Shown here: positions 34,832 to 46,532 of the stretch, piece after piece
Numbering within the stretch: the first letter of the stretch is position 1
Layout of the letters: each line of letters opens with the position of its first letter
Assembly: GCA_963700735.1 (NCBI GenBank)
Contig: CAVOYR010000007.1
Coordinates: 372,001 to 436,000, forward strand
Source: Anderseniella sp963700735
Lineage (GTDB): Bacteria > Pseudomonadota > Alphaproteobacteria > Rhizobiales > Aestuariivirgaceae
Length of the DNA: 64,000 nt
Direction: 5' to 3'
Notes under the pieces: model-generated
What the model was told of the DNA's origin: nothing
What the model saw: the letters and a program-made list of their open reading frames with translations, nothing else
Databases searched by the model: none
Made by a program: the position numbers and the translations under genes

Positions 34832-35536
34832 ATGACCAGACCCGGCGCCACCGGCCCTGCAAGGGACAAGTTCTATGGCCGCCGGGCTGGCAAGTCGCTG
34901 CGGGCTCATCATGCACGCCTCGTGGCCGAGCTTTTGCCCCGGGTACGCGTGCCGGCCGAAGGTGCACTGGATGATCCGCAAAGCCTTGTTCGGCGGGCAG
35001 ATCGATGATGTCTGGCTGGAGATCGGTTTCGGTGGGGGCGAGCATCTTGCGTGGCAGGCAGCGGCCAACCCGCACGTTGGCATGATCGGCGCTGAACCCT
35101 TCACCAATGGTGTCGCCAAGCTGCTTGACGCAGATCGAGGAAGAAGAGCTTACAAACATCCGCATCTGGGATGACGACATTCGCCCACGGCTGCCGGAGT
35201 TTGCCCGACGCCAGCATCGCGCGCGCCTTCCTGCTGTTTCCCGACCCCTGGCCCAAGCCGCGCCATCACAAGCGCCGGTTCGTGAACCAGGCCAATCTTG
35301 ACCAGTTGCATCGCATACTGAGACCCGGTGCCGAGTTTCGCGTCGGCAGCGATATTGACCACTACGTCCGCTGGACCCTGCGTGAAGTTTTTGTGCATGG
35401 CGGCTTCGAGTGGACCGCCGAGACCGCCCGCCGACTGGAGCGTCACGTCCGGCCGACTGGCCCCGGACCCGCTACGAGGCCAAGGCAGAGCGCGAAGGCC
35501 GCCGGTCGGCGTATCTCTCGTTTCCGCCGCATATGA
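34832..35536 (+). CDS. trmB: tRNA (guanosine(46)-N7)-methyltransferase (frameshifted in this sequence)
   Basis: SAM-dependent enzyme making m7G46 in tRNA. No single frame covers it: about six one-base insertions are needed to read it through (TT at 34986-34987, TT at 35125-35126, TTT at 35200-35202, CC near 35430-35432, GG at 35451-35452, CC at 35524-35525). The corrected product has about 232 residues, normal for TrmB: MTRPGATGPARDKFYGRRAG start, VWLEIGFGGGEHLAWQA (SAM loop), FLLFPDPWPKPRHHKRRFV (family signature) and DHYVRWTLREVF. It lies between metK and rimP as in relatives. Confidence 0.85.
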
Positions 35537-35569
35537 GCGGTTCCGCCTGCACGGCATGACGTGAATTGC

Positions 35570-35598
35570 TTGATATTCTCGCCGCCAGGGCGTATATG
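35570..35598 (+). promoter_or_regulatory. Sigma-70 promoter of the rimP-nusA-infB operon
   Basis: TTGATA (35570-35575), exactly 17 bases, then TATATG (35593-35598), in the 198-base gap between trmB and rimP. The match to TTGACA-N17-TATAAT is good. It would give a leader of about 130 bases that contains an intrinsic terminator. Confidence 0.6.
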
Positions 35599-35660
35599 GA
35601 CCTCAAGAAGTTCATTCTCATATGTCTTCAATTCACGTTGAAGTCTTAAGGTTCGTGAGA

Positions 35661-35687
35661 GTGGGTCCTGCGGGGCCCGCTTTTTTT
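35661..35687 (+). terminator. Intrinsic terminator/attenuator in the rimP leader
   Basis: An 8-bp stem (35661-35668 with 35673-35680; GGGTCC pairs with GGGCCC, with G-U wobbles) has a TGCG loop and is followed directly by seven T (35681-35687). It lies downstream of the predicted promoter and upstream of the rimP ATG, so it would act as an attenuator of the operon and not only as a trmB terminator. Confidence 0.65.
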
Positions 35688-35734
35688 GTTGCCCTCGGCC
35701 GGGTCATCCGGCGGGCTGCATGGGGAAGACAGGC

Positions 35735-36337
35735 ATGACGGCCGACATGACCAGAAGGATCAGGGGCGAACAGGGCGTGGCTGCAAAAGTCGCGGCGTGG
35801 TCGAGCCTGTGATCGAGGATCTCGGGTACCGGCTGGTGCGGGTCAAGCAATCCGGCTCGACCTTGCAGATCATGGCCGAACGCCCTGATGGGTCGATGAC
35901 CGTCGGCGGGTGCGAACAGATTTCACGTGCCGTGTCGCCATTGCTTGATGTGGAAGATCCCATTTCGAGCAAGTATGCGCTGGAGGTGTCATCGCCCGGT
36001 ATCGACCGGCCCCTGGTGCGGCCCGAGGATTTCGAGCGCTGGGCAGGGTTCGAGGCAAAGATCGAACTTGCCACCCCGCTTGCCGGGCGCAAGCGCTTCC
36101 GCGGCCGGCTGGAAGGTTTTGACGAAGGCGAAGTCCGCCTTTTCATCGAACCCGCTGTAGAAGGGCGGCGATGACGTGCTGATCGGCCTCGACTTTGACG
36201 CCATCGGCGAAGCACGGCTGGTGATGACGGATGAATTGCTCGCGGCTGCAAGCCAGCGGGCCAAGGCTGGCGAGGTCGGCGATGGTGCCGGCTGGGACCA
36301 GGAAATTGAAGACGCCAACGACATTGAAGCGGAGTGA
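35735..36337 (+). CDS. rimP: Ribosome maturation factor RimP (frameshifted in this sequence)
   Basis: Needed for 30S subunit assembly. Two indels split it: one G missing at about 35794-35795 (GCGGGCGTG expected) and one extra G in the GGG at 36163-36165. The corrected product has about 200 residues: MTADMTRRIRGEQGVAAKVA, then VVEPVIEDLGYRLVRVKQSG, GGCEQISRAVSPLLDVEDPI, YALEVSSPGIDRPLVRPEDF, and a C-terminal SH3-like domain ending DDVLIGLDFDAIGEARLV. It is the first gene of the rimP-nusA-ylxR-infB operon. Confidence 0.88.
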
Positions 36338-36341
36338 TTAG

Positions 36342-37965
36342 ATGTCAGAAGTCGCTGTAAGTGCCAACCGGCTCGAATTGTTGCAGATCGCGGATGCGGT
36401 GGCACGCGAGAAGTCGATCGACAAGATGGTGGTGATTGAAGCCATGCAGGACGCCATCCAGCGCGCCGCCAAGTCGCGCTATGGTGCCGAGAATGATATC
36501 CGCGCCGAGATCGACCCGCAGACCGGTGAAACCAGGCTGTTCCGGCTGCTGGAAGTGGTCGAGGAAATCGAGAACGAAGCCACCCAGATCATGCTCGCCG
36601 AAGCACATCGAGCGCAATCCGGGTGCCCGCATCGGTGACTTCCTGTCCGAACCCCTGCCGCCGGTCGATTTTGGACGCATCGCTGCCCAGAATGCCAAGC
36701 AGGTGATCGTGCAGAAGGTGCGTGACGCCGAGCGCGAGCGCCAGTTCGAGGAATACAAGGACCGCGTCGGCGACATCGTTTCCGGTGTGGTGAAGCGTGC
36801 CGAATACGGCAACATCATCGTCGACCTTGGCCGCGGCGAAGGCATCGTGCGCCGCGACGAGGGCTTGCCACGCGAACAGTTCCGCGCTGGCGACCGTATT
36901 CGCGCCTACATCTTCGACGTCCGCCGCGAACCGCGCGGACCACAGATATTCCTGTCCCGCTCGCGCCCCGAATTCATGGCCAAGCTGTTCCAGCAGGAAG
37001 TGCCGGAAATCTATGACGGCATCGTCGAGGTGGTCGCGGTTGCCCGCGATCCCGGCTCGCGCGCCAAGATCTCGGTCCGCTCCAAGGACAGCTCCATCGA
37101 TCCCGTGGGTGCCTGCGTGGGCATGCGCGGCAGCCGTGTTCAGGCCGTGGTCAACGAGTTGCAGGGCGAGAAGATCGACATCATTCCGTGGACGCCGGAT
37201 GCCGCCAGCTTCATCGTCAATGCGCTGGCACCTGCCGAAGTTGCCAAGGTGGTGCTGGACGAAGATGCCCAGCGCATCGAGGTGGTGGTGCCGGACGAGC
37301 AGTTGTCTCTGGCCATCGGCCGGCGTGGCCAGAACGTGCGTCTCGCCTCGCAGCTGTCGGGCTGGGACATCGACATCATGACCGAGGCCGAGGAATCCGA
37401 ACGCCGCCAGAAGGAGTTTGCAGAACGCACCCAGCGCTTCACCGAGGCACTGGATGTCGACGAGATGCTGGCCCAGTTGCTGGCGTCAGAAGGCTTCGAC
37501 ACCATCGAGGAAGTTGCCTACGTGGCGTCCGAGGAAATCGCCATGATCGATGGCCTCGACGAGGACACCGCATCCGAAATCCAGGCCCGCGCGCAGGAAT
37601 ATCTCGACAGGCAGGCGGCCGAACTCGATGCCAAGCGCAGGGAGCTTGGCGTCAAGGACGACCTTGCATCCTTCGAAGGCCTGACACCCGCCATGCTGGT
37701 CATGCTGGGCGAGGATGGCATTTACACCCTGGAAGACTTCGCCGGCTGCATTCCCGACGACCTTGTCGGCTGGAGCGAGCGCAAGGATGGTGAGACCAAG
37801 CGCCATACCGGTGCCCTGTCGGCCACTGACATGGCCGCAGCCGAGGCCGAGGAACTCATCATGCGGGCCCGCCGGCAGCTTGGCTGGATCGAGCCCGAGC
37901 CAGAGCCCGAGGCGGAAGAAGGTGAGCCTGAAGAAGGTGAAGCCGCCGCCACCGGCGAGGCGTGA
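36342..37965 (+). CDS. nusA: Transcription termination/antitermination factor NusA (frameshifted in this sequence)
   Basis: RNA polymerase-associated elongation factor. One base is extra near 36600 (GCCGAAG where GCCAAG restores the frame and the spacing expected before the conserved GDFLSEPLPPVDFGRIAAQ). The corrected protein has about 540 residues: an N-terminal polymerase-binding domain, S1 domain (VGDIVSGVVKRAEYGNIIVDLG), KH1/KH2 (VGACVGMRGSRVQAVVNEL and LAIGRRGQNVRLASQLSGW) and a C-terminal Glu/Pro-rich acidic tail with two helix-hairpin repeats. The ATG is 4 bases after the rimP stop. Confidence 0.93.
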
Positions 37966-37979
37966 GGTGAACCGGCGGG

Positions 37980-38612
37980 ATGACATCAGTGGCACGGAAA
38001 ATCGCAACAGACGGCGAAGCGGAGGAGCGCATGTGCGCGCTCACCCGCACGCATGGCTCGCGTGAAGACCTGATCCGCTTTGTCGCCTCGCCCGAGGGAG
38101 AACTGGTTCCCGACCTGAAGCAGGTGCTGCCGGGACGTGGTGTCTGGCTGACCGCCAACCGCCAGTCCGTCGAGGAAGCAACCCGGCGCAAGGTTTTTGC
38201 GCGCGCGCTCAAGGGCCCTGTCACCATTCCCGCCGACCTGCCGGACCGCATTGGCAATTTGCTGCTGCGCGAGGCCATGTCCACCTTGTCGCTCGCCTCG
38301 AAGGCGGGCGCGGCTATCGCCGGGTTCGACAAGGTCACCGCCCAGCTGGAACGCGGCAAGGTCCGGGTTCTGCTGGCCGCCAGCGATGGCGCTGCCGACG
38401 GCCGGGGCAAACTGGCTGCCAAGCTGCGCAATTCCGGTGTTGGCGCCGAACTGGTCGATTGCTTCGCGTCAGCGGATTTGGATTTGGCATTGGGCCGCAC
38501 AAATGTGATACATGCAGCCATCACGCCCGGTGGCCTTGCAGAAAAGTTCCTCATTCATGCGAGGCGATACAGCAATTACGGGCATTATGGAGCCGCTGAA
38601 GCGGGAAACTGA
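37980..38612 (+). CDS. YlxR/DUF448 RNA-binding protein with L7Ae-like domain
   Basis: A 210-residue protein. The N-terminal YlxR domain (RMCALTRTHGSREDLIRFVASPEGELVPD, with PGRGVWLTANR) is joined to a C-terminal L7Ae-like half (SLASKAGAAIAGFDKVTAQLERGKVRVLLAASDGA as a region). This two-domain form between nusA and infB is standard in alphaproteobacteria. YlxR proteins bind RNA, and some are linked to RNase P or nucleoid-associated roles, but the function is not settled. The frame is intact, 14 bases after nusA. Confidence 0.9.
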   Translation: MTSVARKIATDGEAEERMCALTRTHGSREDLIRFVASPEGELVPDLKQVLPGRGVWLTANRQSVEEATRRKVFARALKGPVTIPADLPDRIGNLLLREAMSTLSLASKAGAAIAGFDKVTAQLERGKVRVLLAASDGAADGRGKLAAKLRNSGVGAELVDCFASADLDLALGRTNVIHAAITPGGLAEKFLIHARRYSNYGHYGAAEAGN

Positions 38613-38618
38613 TACGCA

Positions 38619-41181
38619 ATGAATGACAACAACGACGACAACAACAGCAACGATCGCTCCGGCGGCCGCACGCTGGGCTTGCGCCCGGGTGGCCAGGGCC
38701 GCGTGCGCCAGAATTTCTCGCACGGGCGTTCGAAGACGGTAGTTGTTGAAACCAAGCGCAAGCGGGTCATCGGGCCGAACAGGCAGCAAGCCTGCCGGTG
38801 CGGCCGAGCCGACTGTGCCATCCAAGCCCATCCTGCCTGCGGTCGAAAAGCCCTTGCCGGAACCCAAGCCCGAGGCAGCCCGCCCGGCAGCGGCCCCCGC
38901 TGCGCCGGCAGAGCGCCCTGCTGCGCGGCCCAAGGTCTTGCGCACCCTCACCGCAGAAGAAGCCGAAGCGCGCGAACGTGCGCTGATCGAGGCTCGTCAG
39001 CGCGATGTCGAGGACAAGAAGCGCGCCGAAGTCGAGGCGAAGGAGCGCGTTGATCGCGACGCCCTCGCCGTTGCCGAGCTCGCCGAGAAGGAAGCCGAAG
39101 ATGCCCGCCGCGCCGCCAAGCGCGCCGCCGAGGAAGAAGCCAAGCGAAAGGCCGAGGAAGCCAAGGCGTCCAAGGCCGCCGAGCCCGAGGAAGACCAGGG
39201 AGCCGGCCGCTCCAAGTCGCGTGGCAAGCCCGGCGCTGGAGCCGCCGCTGAAAAGCCCGCCGCACCGGCCAAGCCGCGCAGCGACGCCGACCGGCGCCGT
39301 GGCAAGCTGACGATATCCAACGCCCTCAATGATGATGGCGAACGCGCGCGTTCGCTTGCTGCCTTCCGCCGCCGCCAGGAGCGCCAGAAGAAGCAGGCCA
39401 TGGGCGGCGGTGCCGTGCGCGAAAAGGTGTCGCGCGAAGTCACCATCCCTGAGGTCATCACCATCCAGGAACTCGCCAACCGCATGAGCGAGCGGGCGGT
39501 CGACGTGATCAAGTTCCTGATGAAGCAGGGCGAGATGCACACCATCAATGACGTCATTGATGCTGATTCCGCCCAGCTGATCGCCGAGGACTTTGGCCAC
39601 ACCGTGAAGCGGGTGTCTGAATCCGACGTTGAAGAAGGCCTGATGGGCCTTGATGACGATGACACGAACCTGCAGCCGCGTGCTCCGATCGTGACCGTCA
39701 TGGGCCACGTCGACCACGGCAAGACCTCGCTGCTCGACGCCTTGCGCAATGCGTCCGTCGTGTCGGGAGAAGCCGGTGGCATTACCCAGCATATCGGTGC
39801 CTATCAGGTCCAGACCGGCAGCGGCATGGTCACCTTCATCGATACCCCGGGCCACGCTGCATTTACAGCCATGCGCGCCCGCGGCGCCAAGGCGACTGAC
39901 ATCGTCATTCTCGTCGTCGCCGCCGATGATGGCGTCATGCCGCAAACCATCGAGGCTATCAGCCACGCCCGTGAAGCCGGCGTGCCGATGGTCGTGGCCA
40001 TCAACAAGATCGACAAGCCGGACGCAGAACCGAACCGCGTCCGCACCGACTTGCTGCAGCATGAAGTGATTGTCGAAAGCATGAGCGGTGACGTGCTTGA
40101 AGTCGAGATTTCGGCTCTCAAGGGCACCAACCTCGACAAGCTGCTCGAAGCCGTGCTGCTGCAGGCAGAACTGCTCAACCTGCGCGCCAATCCGGACCGC
40201 CCGGCAGACGGCATCGTGGTGGAAGCGCAACTCGACAAGGGCCGTGGTCCCGTGGCCACCGTGCTGGTGCGCCGTGGCACGCTCAAGGTCGGCGACATCG
40301 TCGTGGCCGGTGCTGCCTGGGGCAAGGTCCGCGCCCTTATCAACGACAAGGGCGACAACGTCGATGTGGCAGGCCCGTCCGTGCCGGTCGAAGTGCTCGG
40401 CATGAGCTCGGCGCCTGAAGCCGGCGACCCGATCGTCGTGGTCGAGAGTGAAGCCCGGGCGCGTGAAATTGCCGATTATCGCGAACGCAAGTTGCGCGAA
40501 ACACGCGGCGCTCCGTCTGCCCGCTCATCGCTGGAACAGATGATGAGCCAGCTCAAGGAGAGCGGCAAGAAGGAGTTCCCGATCCTTATCAAGGCGGACG
40601 TGCAGGGCTCCGGCGAGGCCATCGTGCAGGCGCTCGACAAGCTGGGTACCGACGAGGTGGCCGCGCGTGTCGTGCACTATGCCGTTGGTGGTATCTCCGA
40701 GTCCGACGTACAGCTGGCCCAGGCCTCGCAGGCCGTCATCATCGGCTTCAATGTGCGCGCCAACAAGCAGGCGCGTGCCGCTGCCGAGCAGAACGGCATC
40801 GAGATCCGTTACTACAACATCATCTACGATCTCGTGGATGACGTGAAGGCGGCCATGTCGGGCCTGCTGTCGCCGGACCTGCGCGAAACCTTCCTCGGCA
40901 ACGCGGAAATCCTGGAGGTGTTCAGTATCACCAAGGTTGGCAAGGTCGCCGGTTGCCGTGTCACCGAAGGCTCTGTGCAGCGTGGCGCCAAGGTTCGCCT
41001 GATCCGCGACAACGTCGTGGTTCACGAGGGCACCCTGTCCACCCTGAAGCGCTTCAAGGACGAAGTGAAGGAAGTCCAGGTTGGCCAGGAATGCGGCATG
41101 GCGTTCGAGAACTACCAGGACATGCGTGCCGGCGACGTGATCGAGTGCTTTACCGTCGAGGAAGTGAAGCGCACGCTGTAA
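38619..41181 (+). CDS. infB: Translation initiation factor IF-2 (frameshifted near N-terminus in this sequence)
   Basis: GTPase that brings initiator tRNA to the 30S subunit. One extra G in the GGG at 38772-38774 puts the first 50 residues (MNDNNDDNNSNDRSGGRTLGL) out of frame with the rest; removing it gives about 853 residues. After a charged Lys/Glu/Ala-rich linker (about residues 50-225) come the IF2_N domain (TIQELANRMSERAVDVIKFL), G domain (VTVMGHVDHGKTSLLD, FIDTPGHAAF, AINKIDKPD) and the C-terminal tRNA-binding domains ending in VEEVKRTL. It starts 6 bases after the YlxR-L7Ae gene. Confidence 0.95.
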
Positions 41182-41249
41182 GGCGCTTCAACTCGTGAGG
41201 CAGCCCGGTTTCATATGAAACCAGGGCTTGGCGACAAGGCTAGGTGATC

Positions 41250-41651
41250 ATGGCAAAACGTCCCTCCCAACCCAGGGGCCCGTCGCAACGCCAGTTGCGC
41301 GTGGGCGAACTGATCCGTCACGAACTGTCGGCGCTGTTCCTGCGTGGCGACGTCATCGACCCGCTCATCGAGAAGCTCGGTGTCACCGTGCTGGAAGTCA
41401 CCACCACGCCGGACCTGAAGGTTGCCACGGCGTTCGTGCGGTCTTTCCAGCCCGGCGGTGATGGTAGCGCGCTGGTCGAGGCGCTGAACAAACACCGCAA
41501 GTTCATCCGTGGCGAACTTGCCCCGCGGCTTGATCTGAAGTTCATGCCGGAGTTTCGCTTCAAGCTGGATACCGCGACCGACTATGCAACCAGCATCGAC
41601 CGGCTGCTGTCGGACCCGAAGGTGTCGCGCGATCTGGACCACGAAGACTGA
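41250..41651 (+). CDS. rbfA: Ribosome-binding factor A
   Basis: Assists late 30S maturation and cold adaptation. The 133-residue KH-fold protein begins MAKRPSQPRGPSQRQLRVGE and has LIRHELSALFLRGD, VLEVTTTPDLKVATAFVRSF, and LDLKFMPEFRFKLDTATDYATSIDRLL as a region (typical RbfA end). Start at the ATG at 41250; a GTG two codons earlier is also in frame. It lies between infB and truB, the conserved order, and its frame is intact. Confidence 0.95.
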   Translation: MAKRPSQPRGPSQRQLRVGELIRHELSALFLRGDVIDPLIEKLGVTVLEVTTTPDLKVATAFVRSFQPGGDGSALVEALNKHRKFIRGELAPRLDLKFMPEFRFKLDTATDYATSIDRLLSDPKVSRDLDHED

Positions 41652-41657
41652 CCCCGC

Positions 41658-42569
41658 ATGGCGCGCCGCAAGAAGGGCTTGCCGGTGCACGGCTGGGTGT
41701 TTTTCGACAAGCCGCTCGGCATGGGATCAACCGACGCTGTCTCTTTGGTTCGCCGCTGCTTCAATGCGCGCAAGGCAGGCCATGCCGGCACGCTCGACCC
41801 GCTGGCGACAGGTCTCCTGGCGATTGCACTGGGGGAGGCCACCAAGACCGTTCCCTGGATGATGGACGCCACCAAGGTTTACGAGTTCACGGTCAGGTGG
41901 GGGCAGGCAACATCCACCGGGGACGCGGACAACCGCGCCGATGTGGTTGCCACCAGCGATGTCAGGCCCGCGCCTGCCGCCATCGGGGCAGCCCTGGTGC
42001 AGTTCACGGGCGAGATCGAGCAGGTGCCACCTGCATACTCTGCGATCAGGCTGGCAGGCCGGCGTGCCTATGACATGGCCCGCGCCGGTGAGGAGGTGGA
42101 CCTCGAACCGCGCACCGTCCGGATCGAGGCACTGCGCCTGACGGCTTGCCCCGACCGCGACCATGCAGTTTTCGAGGTGGTGTGCGGCAAGGGCACCTAT
42201 GTCCGCTCGCTGGGTCTTGATCTCGCCCGCAGCCTTGGAACCGAGGGCCATCTGTCATCGCTCAGGCGCACGGCCACTGGCGGCATCGGCATTGGCCAGG
42301 CGATCACGGTCGACGCGCTGCAGGCTGCCGCCTCTGCCGGCACGCTGGACGATTTGCTTCATCCCGTTGATGCCGTGCTTGATCATCTGCCGCGGCTGGC
42401 GCTGGATGACGAGCAGGCCGCCCGCGTCCTGCATGGCAACCCGGTCACAATTGAGCAGGCTTCCGATGCAACCGCACTTCTGACCCATGCCGGCCAGCCG
42501 CTGGCGATTGCCGAGGTGGGTGGTGGTCTGGCCCGGCCATTCCGTGTGTTCAACTTGGACGGCGACTGA
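41658..42569 (+). CDS. truB: tRNA pseudouridine(55) synthase TruB
   Basis: Makes pseudouridine 55 in the T loop of tRNA. The 303-residue protein has GWVFFDKPLGMGSTDAV, the catalytic-Asp motif AGHAGTLDPLATGLLAIALGEATK (Asp in GTLDPLATG), QVPPAYSAIRLAGRRAYDMARAGEEV and the signature CGKGTYVRSLGLDLA, followed by a C-terminal PUA-like domain. It starts 6 bases after rbfA. Confidence 0.97.
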   Translation: MARRKKGLPVHGWVFFDKPLGMGSTDAVSLVRRCFNARKAGHAGTLDPLATGLLAIALGEATKTVPWMMDATKVYEFTVRWGQATSTGDADNRADVVATSDVRPAPAAIGAALVQFTGEIEQVPPAYSAIRLAGRRAYDMARAGEEVDLEPRTVRIEALRLTACPDRDHAVFEVVCGKGTYVRSLGLDLARSLGTEGHLSSLRRTATGGIGIGQAITVDALQAAASAGTLDDLLHPVDAVLDHLPRLALDDEQAARVLHGNPVTIEQASDATALLTHAGQPLAIAEVGGGLARPFRVFNLDGD

Positions 42570-42650
42570 GCGCGCGCGACCCCCTGGCACTGCGCGCACA
42601 TTGCATTCCTGCTGGCTATCGGGGCTGGTTTGGGCTATACGCTGCCCCGA

Positions 42651-42674
42651 ACGCTGGCCTTGGCCAGTGTTTTT
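42651..42674 (+). terminator. Intrinsic terminator after truB
   Basis: ACGCTGGC (42651-42658) pairs with GCCAGTGT (42663-42670) through a CTTG loop, with one G-U pair, followed by TTTTT (42670-42674). It ends the infB-rbfA-truB transcripts ahead of rpsO, whose ATG is at 42743. Confidence 0.65.
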
Positions 42675-42742
42675 CATGGCCTGTGCTGGACGACATCCCG
42701 GCACCAGGCGTCGAATAATCCTCAATCTGAAAGGAACGCACG

Positions 42743-43012
42743 ATGTCGATTTCGCCTGAACGCAAGCAGGAGCTTGTGAAGGAATACGCCACCGGCACCG
42801 ACGACACTGGTTCACCCGAGGTGCAGGTTGCAATCCTCACCGAGCGCATCAAGAACCTGACCGGACACTTCCAGACCCACAAGAAGGATAACCACTCCCG
42901 CCGTGGTCTGCTGAAGCTGGTCTCCCAGCGCCGCAAGCTGCTTGACTACGTCAAGCGTGGCGACGAAGCGCGCTACAAGAGCCTGATCGAACGGCTCGGT
43001 ATCCGCAGGTAA
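42743..43012 (+). CDS. rpsO: 30S ribosomal protein S15
   Basis: Primary 16S rRNA-binding protein of the small-subunit platform. The 89-residue protein has the expected length and motifs: KYATGTDDTGSPEVQVAIL-like stretch near the N-terminus, LTGHFQTHKKDNHSRRGLL, and RRKLLDYVKRGDEARYKSLI. AAGGA precedes the ATG by 9 bases. It is followed by pnp, as in most bacteria. Confidence 0.98.
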   Translation: MSISPERKQELVKEYATGTDDTGSPEVQVAILTERIKNLTGHFQTHKKDNHSRRGLLKLVSQRRKLLDYVKRGDEARYKSLIERLGIRR

Positions 43013-43029
43013 CGCTGCACACAAGAACG

Positions 43030-43073
43030 CGGGCGGTTCCGGAAAAGACGGGGCCGCCCGTTTCCCCTTTTTG
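43030..43073 (+). terminator. Hairpin in the rpsO-pnp gap
   Basis: CGGGCGG (43030-43036) pairs with CCGCCCG (43054-43060) over a 17-base loop, followed by TTTCCCCTTTTT (43061-43072). It may be an imperfect rpsO terminator or an RNase III processing hairpin of the kind known in the rpsO-pnp region of E. coli. Confidence 0.45.
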
Positions 43074-43192
43074 GCGCGCAAGGCAATGGGGCCTGGCGCC
43101 GTGATGGTCCGCTTGAGGGGAACATTGCCGGTTTGGAGACAGTCTCAAAGAGGCCCCGTCCACCGGCAAGCGACCGAACGAAGGAAAAGAGA

Positions 43193-45332
<2,140 letters not shown>

Positions 45333-45362
45333 TCGTCACTGGCCTGATTGCAAGAACGACGG

Positions 45363-45393
45363 AGCGCCGGACTTTATGGTCCGGCGCTTTTTT
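45363..45393 (+). terminator. Strong intrinsic terminator after pnp
   Basis: AGCGCCGGAC (45363-45372) and GTCCGGCGCT (45379-45388) are a perfect 10-bp stem with a TTTATG loop, followed by TTTTTT (45388-45393). It lies 30 bases after the pnp stop and ends the rpsO-pnp transcript. Confidence 0.85.
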
Positions 45394-45425
45394 ATCGCTG
45401 CTCTATTAGCCGAGTACGGCTTTCA

Positions 45426-45585
45426 GACCAGTTCCGCGGCTGAGATCAGAGCATCGCGGGCACGACGCGGTCTGGGGGCTTGTGCCCGGAAGCGCAACCC
45501 GAAAAGTGGGAACCGGTTTTCGGACCAGTTGCGCGGCTGAGATCAGAGCATCGCGGGCACGACGCGGTCTGGGGGCTTGTGCCCG
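45426..45585. repeat. 97-bp partial tandem duplication containing the dehydrogenase 3' end
   Basis: A 63-base segment at 45426-45488 is repeated at 45523-45585 with one mismatch, so the repeat period is 97 bases. The second copy includes the last 14 codons and stop of the 2-hydroxyacid dehydrogenase gene; the first is a detached copy of that gene tail downstream. The 34 bases between the two copies, together with their flanks, form a nested palindrome (45492-45534). The copies are nearly identical, so the duplication is recent or an assembly effect. Confidence 0.8.
45492..45534. repeat. Nested REP-like palindrome
   Basis: An outer stem GCGCAAC (45492-45498) / GTTGCGC (45528-45534) encloses an inner stem CCGAAAA (45499-45505) / TTTTCGG (45517-45523) with loop GTGGGAACCGG. 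The inner core is a sequence I recognise as a very common intergenic palindrome of Hyphomicrobiales genomes (RIME/REP-type). Its position between the two gene-tail copies suggests that it took part in the duplication. Confidence 0.7.
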
Positions 45586-46532
45586 TCCGTAAACGTCTTG
45601 ATGTTGATGATGACCTTTTCGCCCATGTCGACGCGGCCTTCGATGGTGGCCGATCCCATGTGCGGCATCAGCACGGCCTTCGGGTTCTTCAGCAGCCGCG
45701 GATTGACGGCCGGTTCGTGCTCGAACACGTCAAGGCCGACGCCGCCGAGTTCATCCTTTTCCAGCATGCGCGCCAGCGCGTTCTCGTCGATCACCTCGCC
45801 TCGCGCGGTGTTGATGATGATCGCGTCCGGCTTGACCAGGGCCAGCCGCCGGGCTGACAACAGGTGATAGGTGCCCGGCGTATGCGGGCAGTTGACAGAG
45901 ATGATGTCCATCCGCGCCAGCATCTGGTCGAGGCTTTCCCAGTAGGTCGCCTCGAGCGCTTCTTCCACGCTCGGGTGCACCGGCTTGCGGTTGTGGTAGT
46001 GGATCTGCAGGCCGAATGCCCTGGCCCGCTTGGCCACTGCCTGGCCGATGCGGCCCATGCCGATGATGCCTAGCCGCTTGCCATAGATGCGCCGGCCCAG
46101 CATCCACGTGGGCGACCAGCCCTGCCAGACATTGTCCTCGCCGATCACCTTGGCGCCATCGATCAGCCGGCGCGACACTGCAAGGATCAATCCCATCGTC
46201 ATGTCTGCGGTGTCTTCCGTCAGCACACCGGGCGTGTTGGTGACGGTGATGCCGCGGGCAGTGGCAGTCTCCACGTCGATGTTGTCGACGCCGGTGCCGA
46301 AGTTGGCGATCAGCCGCAGCTGGTCGCCGGCCTGCATGATGACCGACTTGTCGATACGGTCGGTGACGGTGGGGACCAGCACCTCGGCCGTCTTGACCGC
46401 CTCGACCAGTTCAGCCTGGCTCATCGGCTTGTCGTCATCATTGAGCTTGGTGGCGAACAGTTCCCGCATGCGCGTCTCGACGACGTCGGGCAATTTCCGG
46501 GTAACGATCACGATAGGCTTGCGTGTCGGCAT
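45543..46532 (-). CDS. D-isomer-specific 2-hydroxyacid dehydrogenase (glyoxylate/hydroxypyruvate reductase-like)
   Basis: A 329-residue NAD(P)H-dependent oxidoreductase. The NAD fold has GKRLGIIGMGRIGQAVAKRARAFG (GxGxxG) and the signature GTYHLLSARRLALVKPDAIIINTARGEVIDENAL as a region; catalytic Arg, Glu and His are represented by NFGTGVDNID, DVFEHEPAVNP and LMPHMGSAT. It resembles glyoxylate reductases more than SerA because it has no C-terminal ACT domain. The 3' end is duplicated downstream. It converges with pnp. Confidence 0.88.
   Translation of the reverse strand: MPTRKPIVIVTRKLPDVVETRMRELFATKLNDDDKPMSQAELVEAVKTAEVLVPTVTDRIDKSVIMQAGDQLRLIANFGTGVDNIDVETATARGITVTNTPGVLTEDTADMTMGLILAVSRRLIDGAKVIGEDNVWQGWSPTWMLGRRIYGKRLGIIGMGRIGQAVAKRARAFGLQIHYHNRKPVHPSVEEALEATYWESLDQMLARMDIISVNCPHTPGTYHLLSARRLALVKPDAIIINTARGEVIDENALARMLEKDELGGVGLDVFEHEPAVNPRLLKNPKAVLMPHMGSATIEGRVDMGEKVIINIKTFTDGHKPPDRVVPAML

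Noticed and set aside
33532..36337. Genuine pseudogenisation of metK, trmB and rimP
   Set aside because: Disruption of several adjacent essential genes by one-base changes, with perfectly conserved motifs on both sides, is better explained by sequence error.
39000..39300. Tandem repeats in the infB linker
   Set aside because: The region is low-complexity Lys/Glu/Ala-rich coding sequence typical of IF-2 linkers, not a DNA repeat array.
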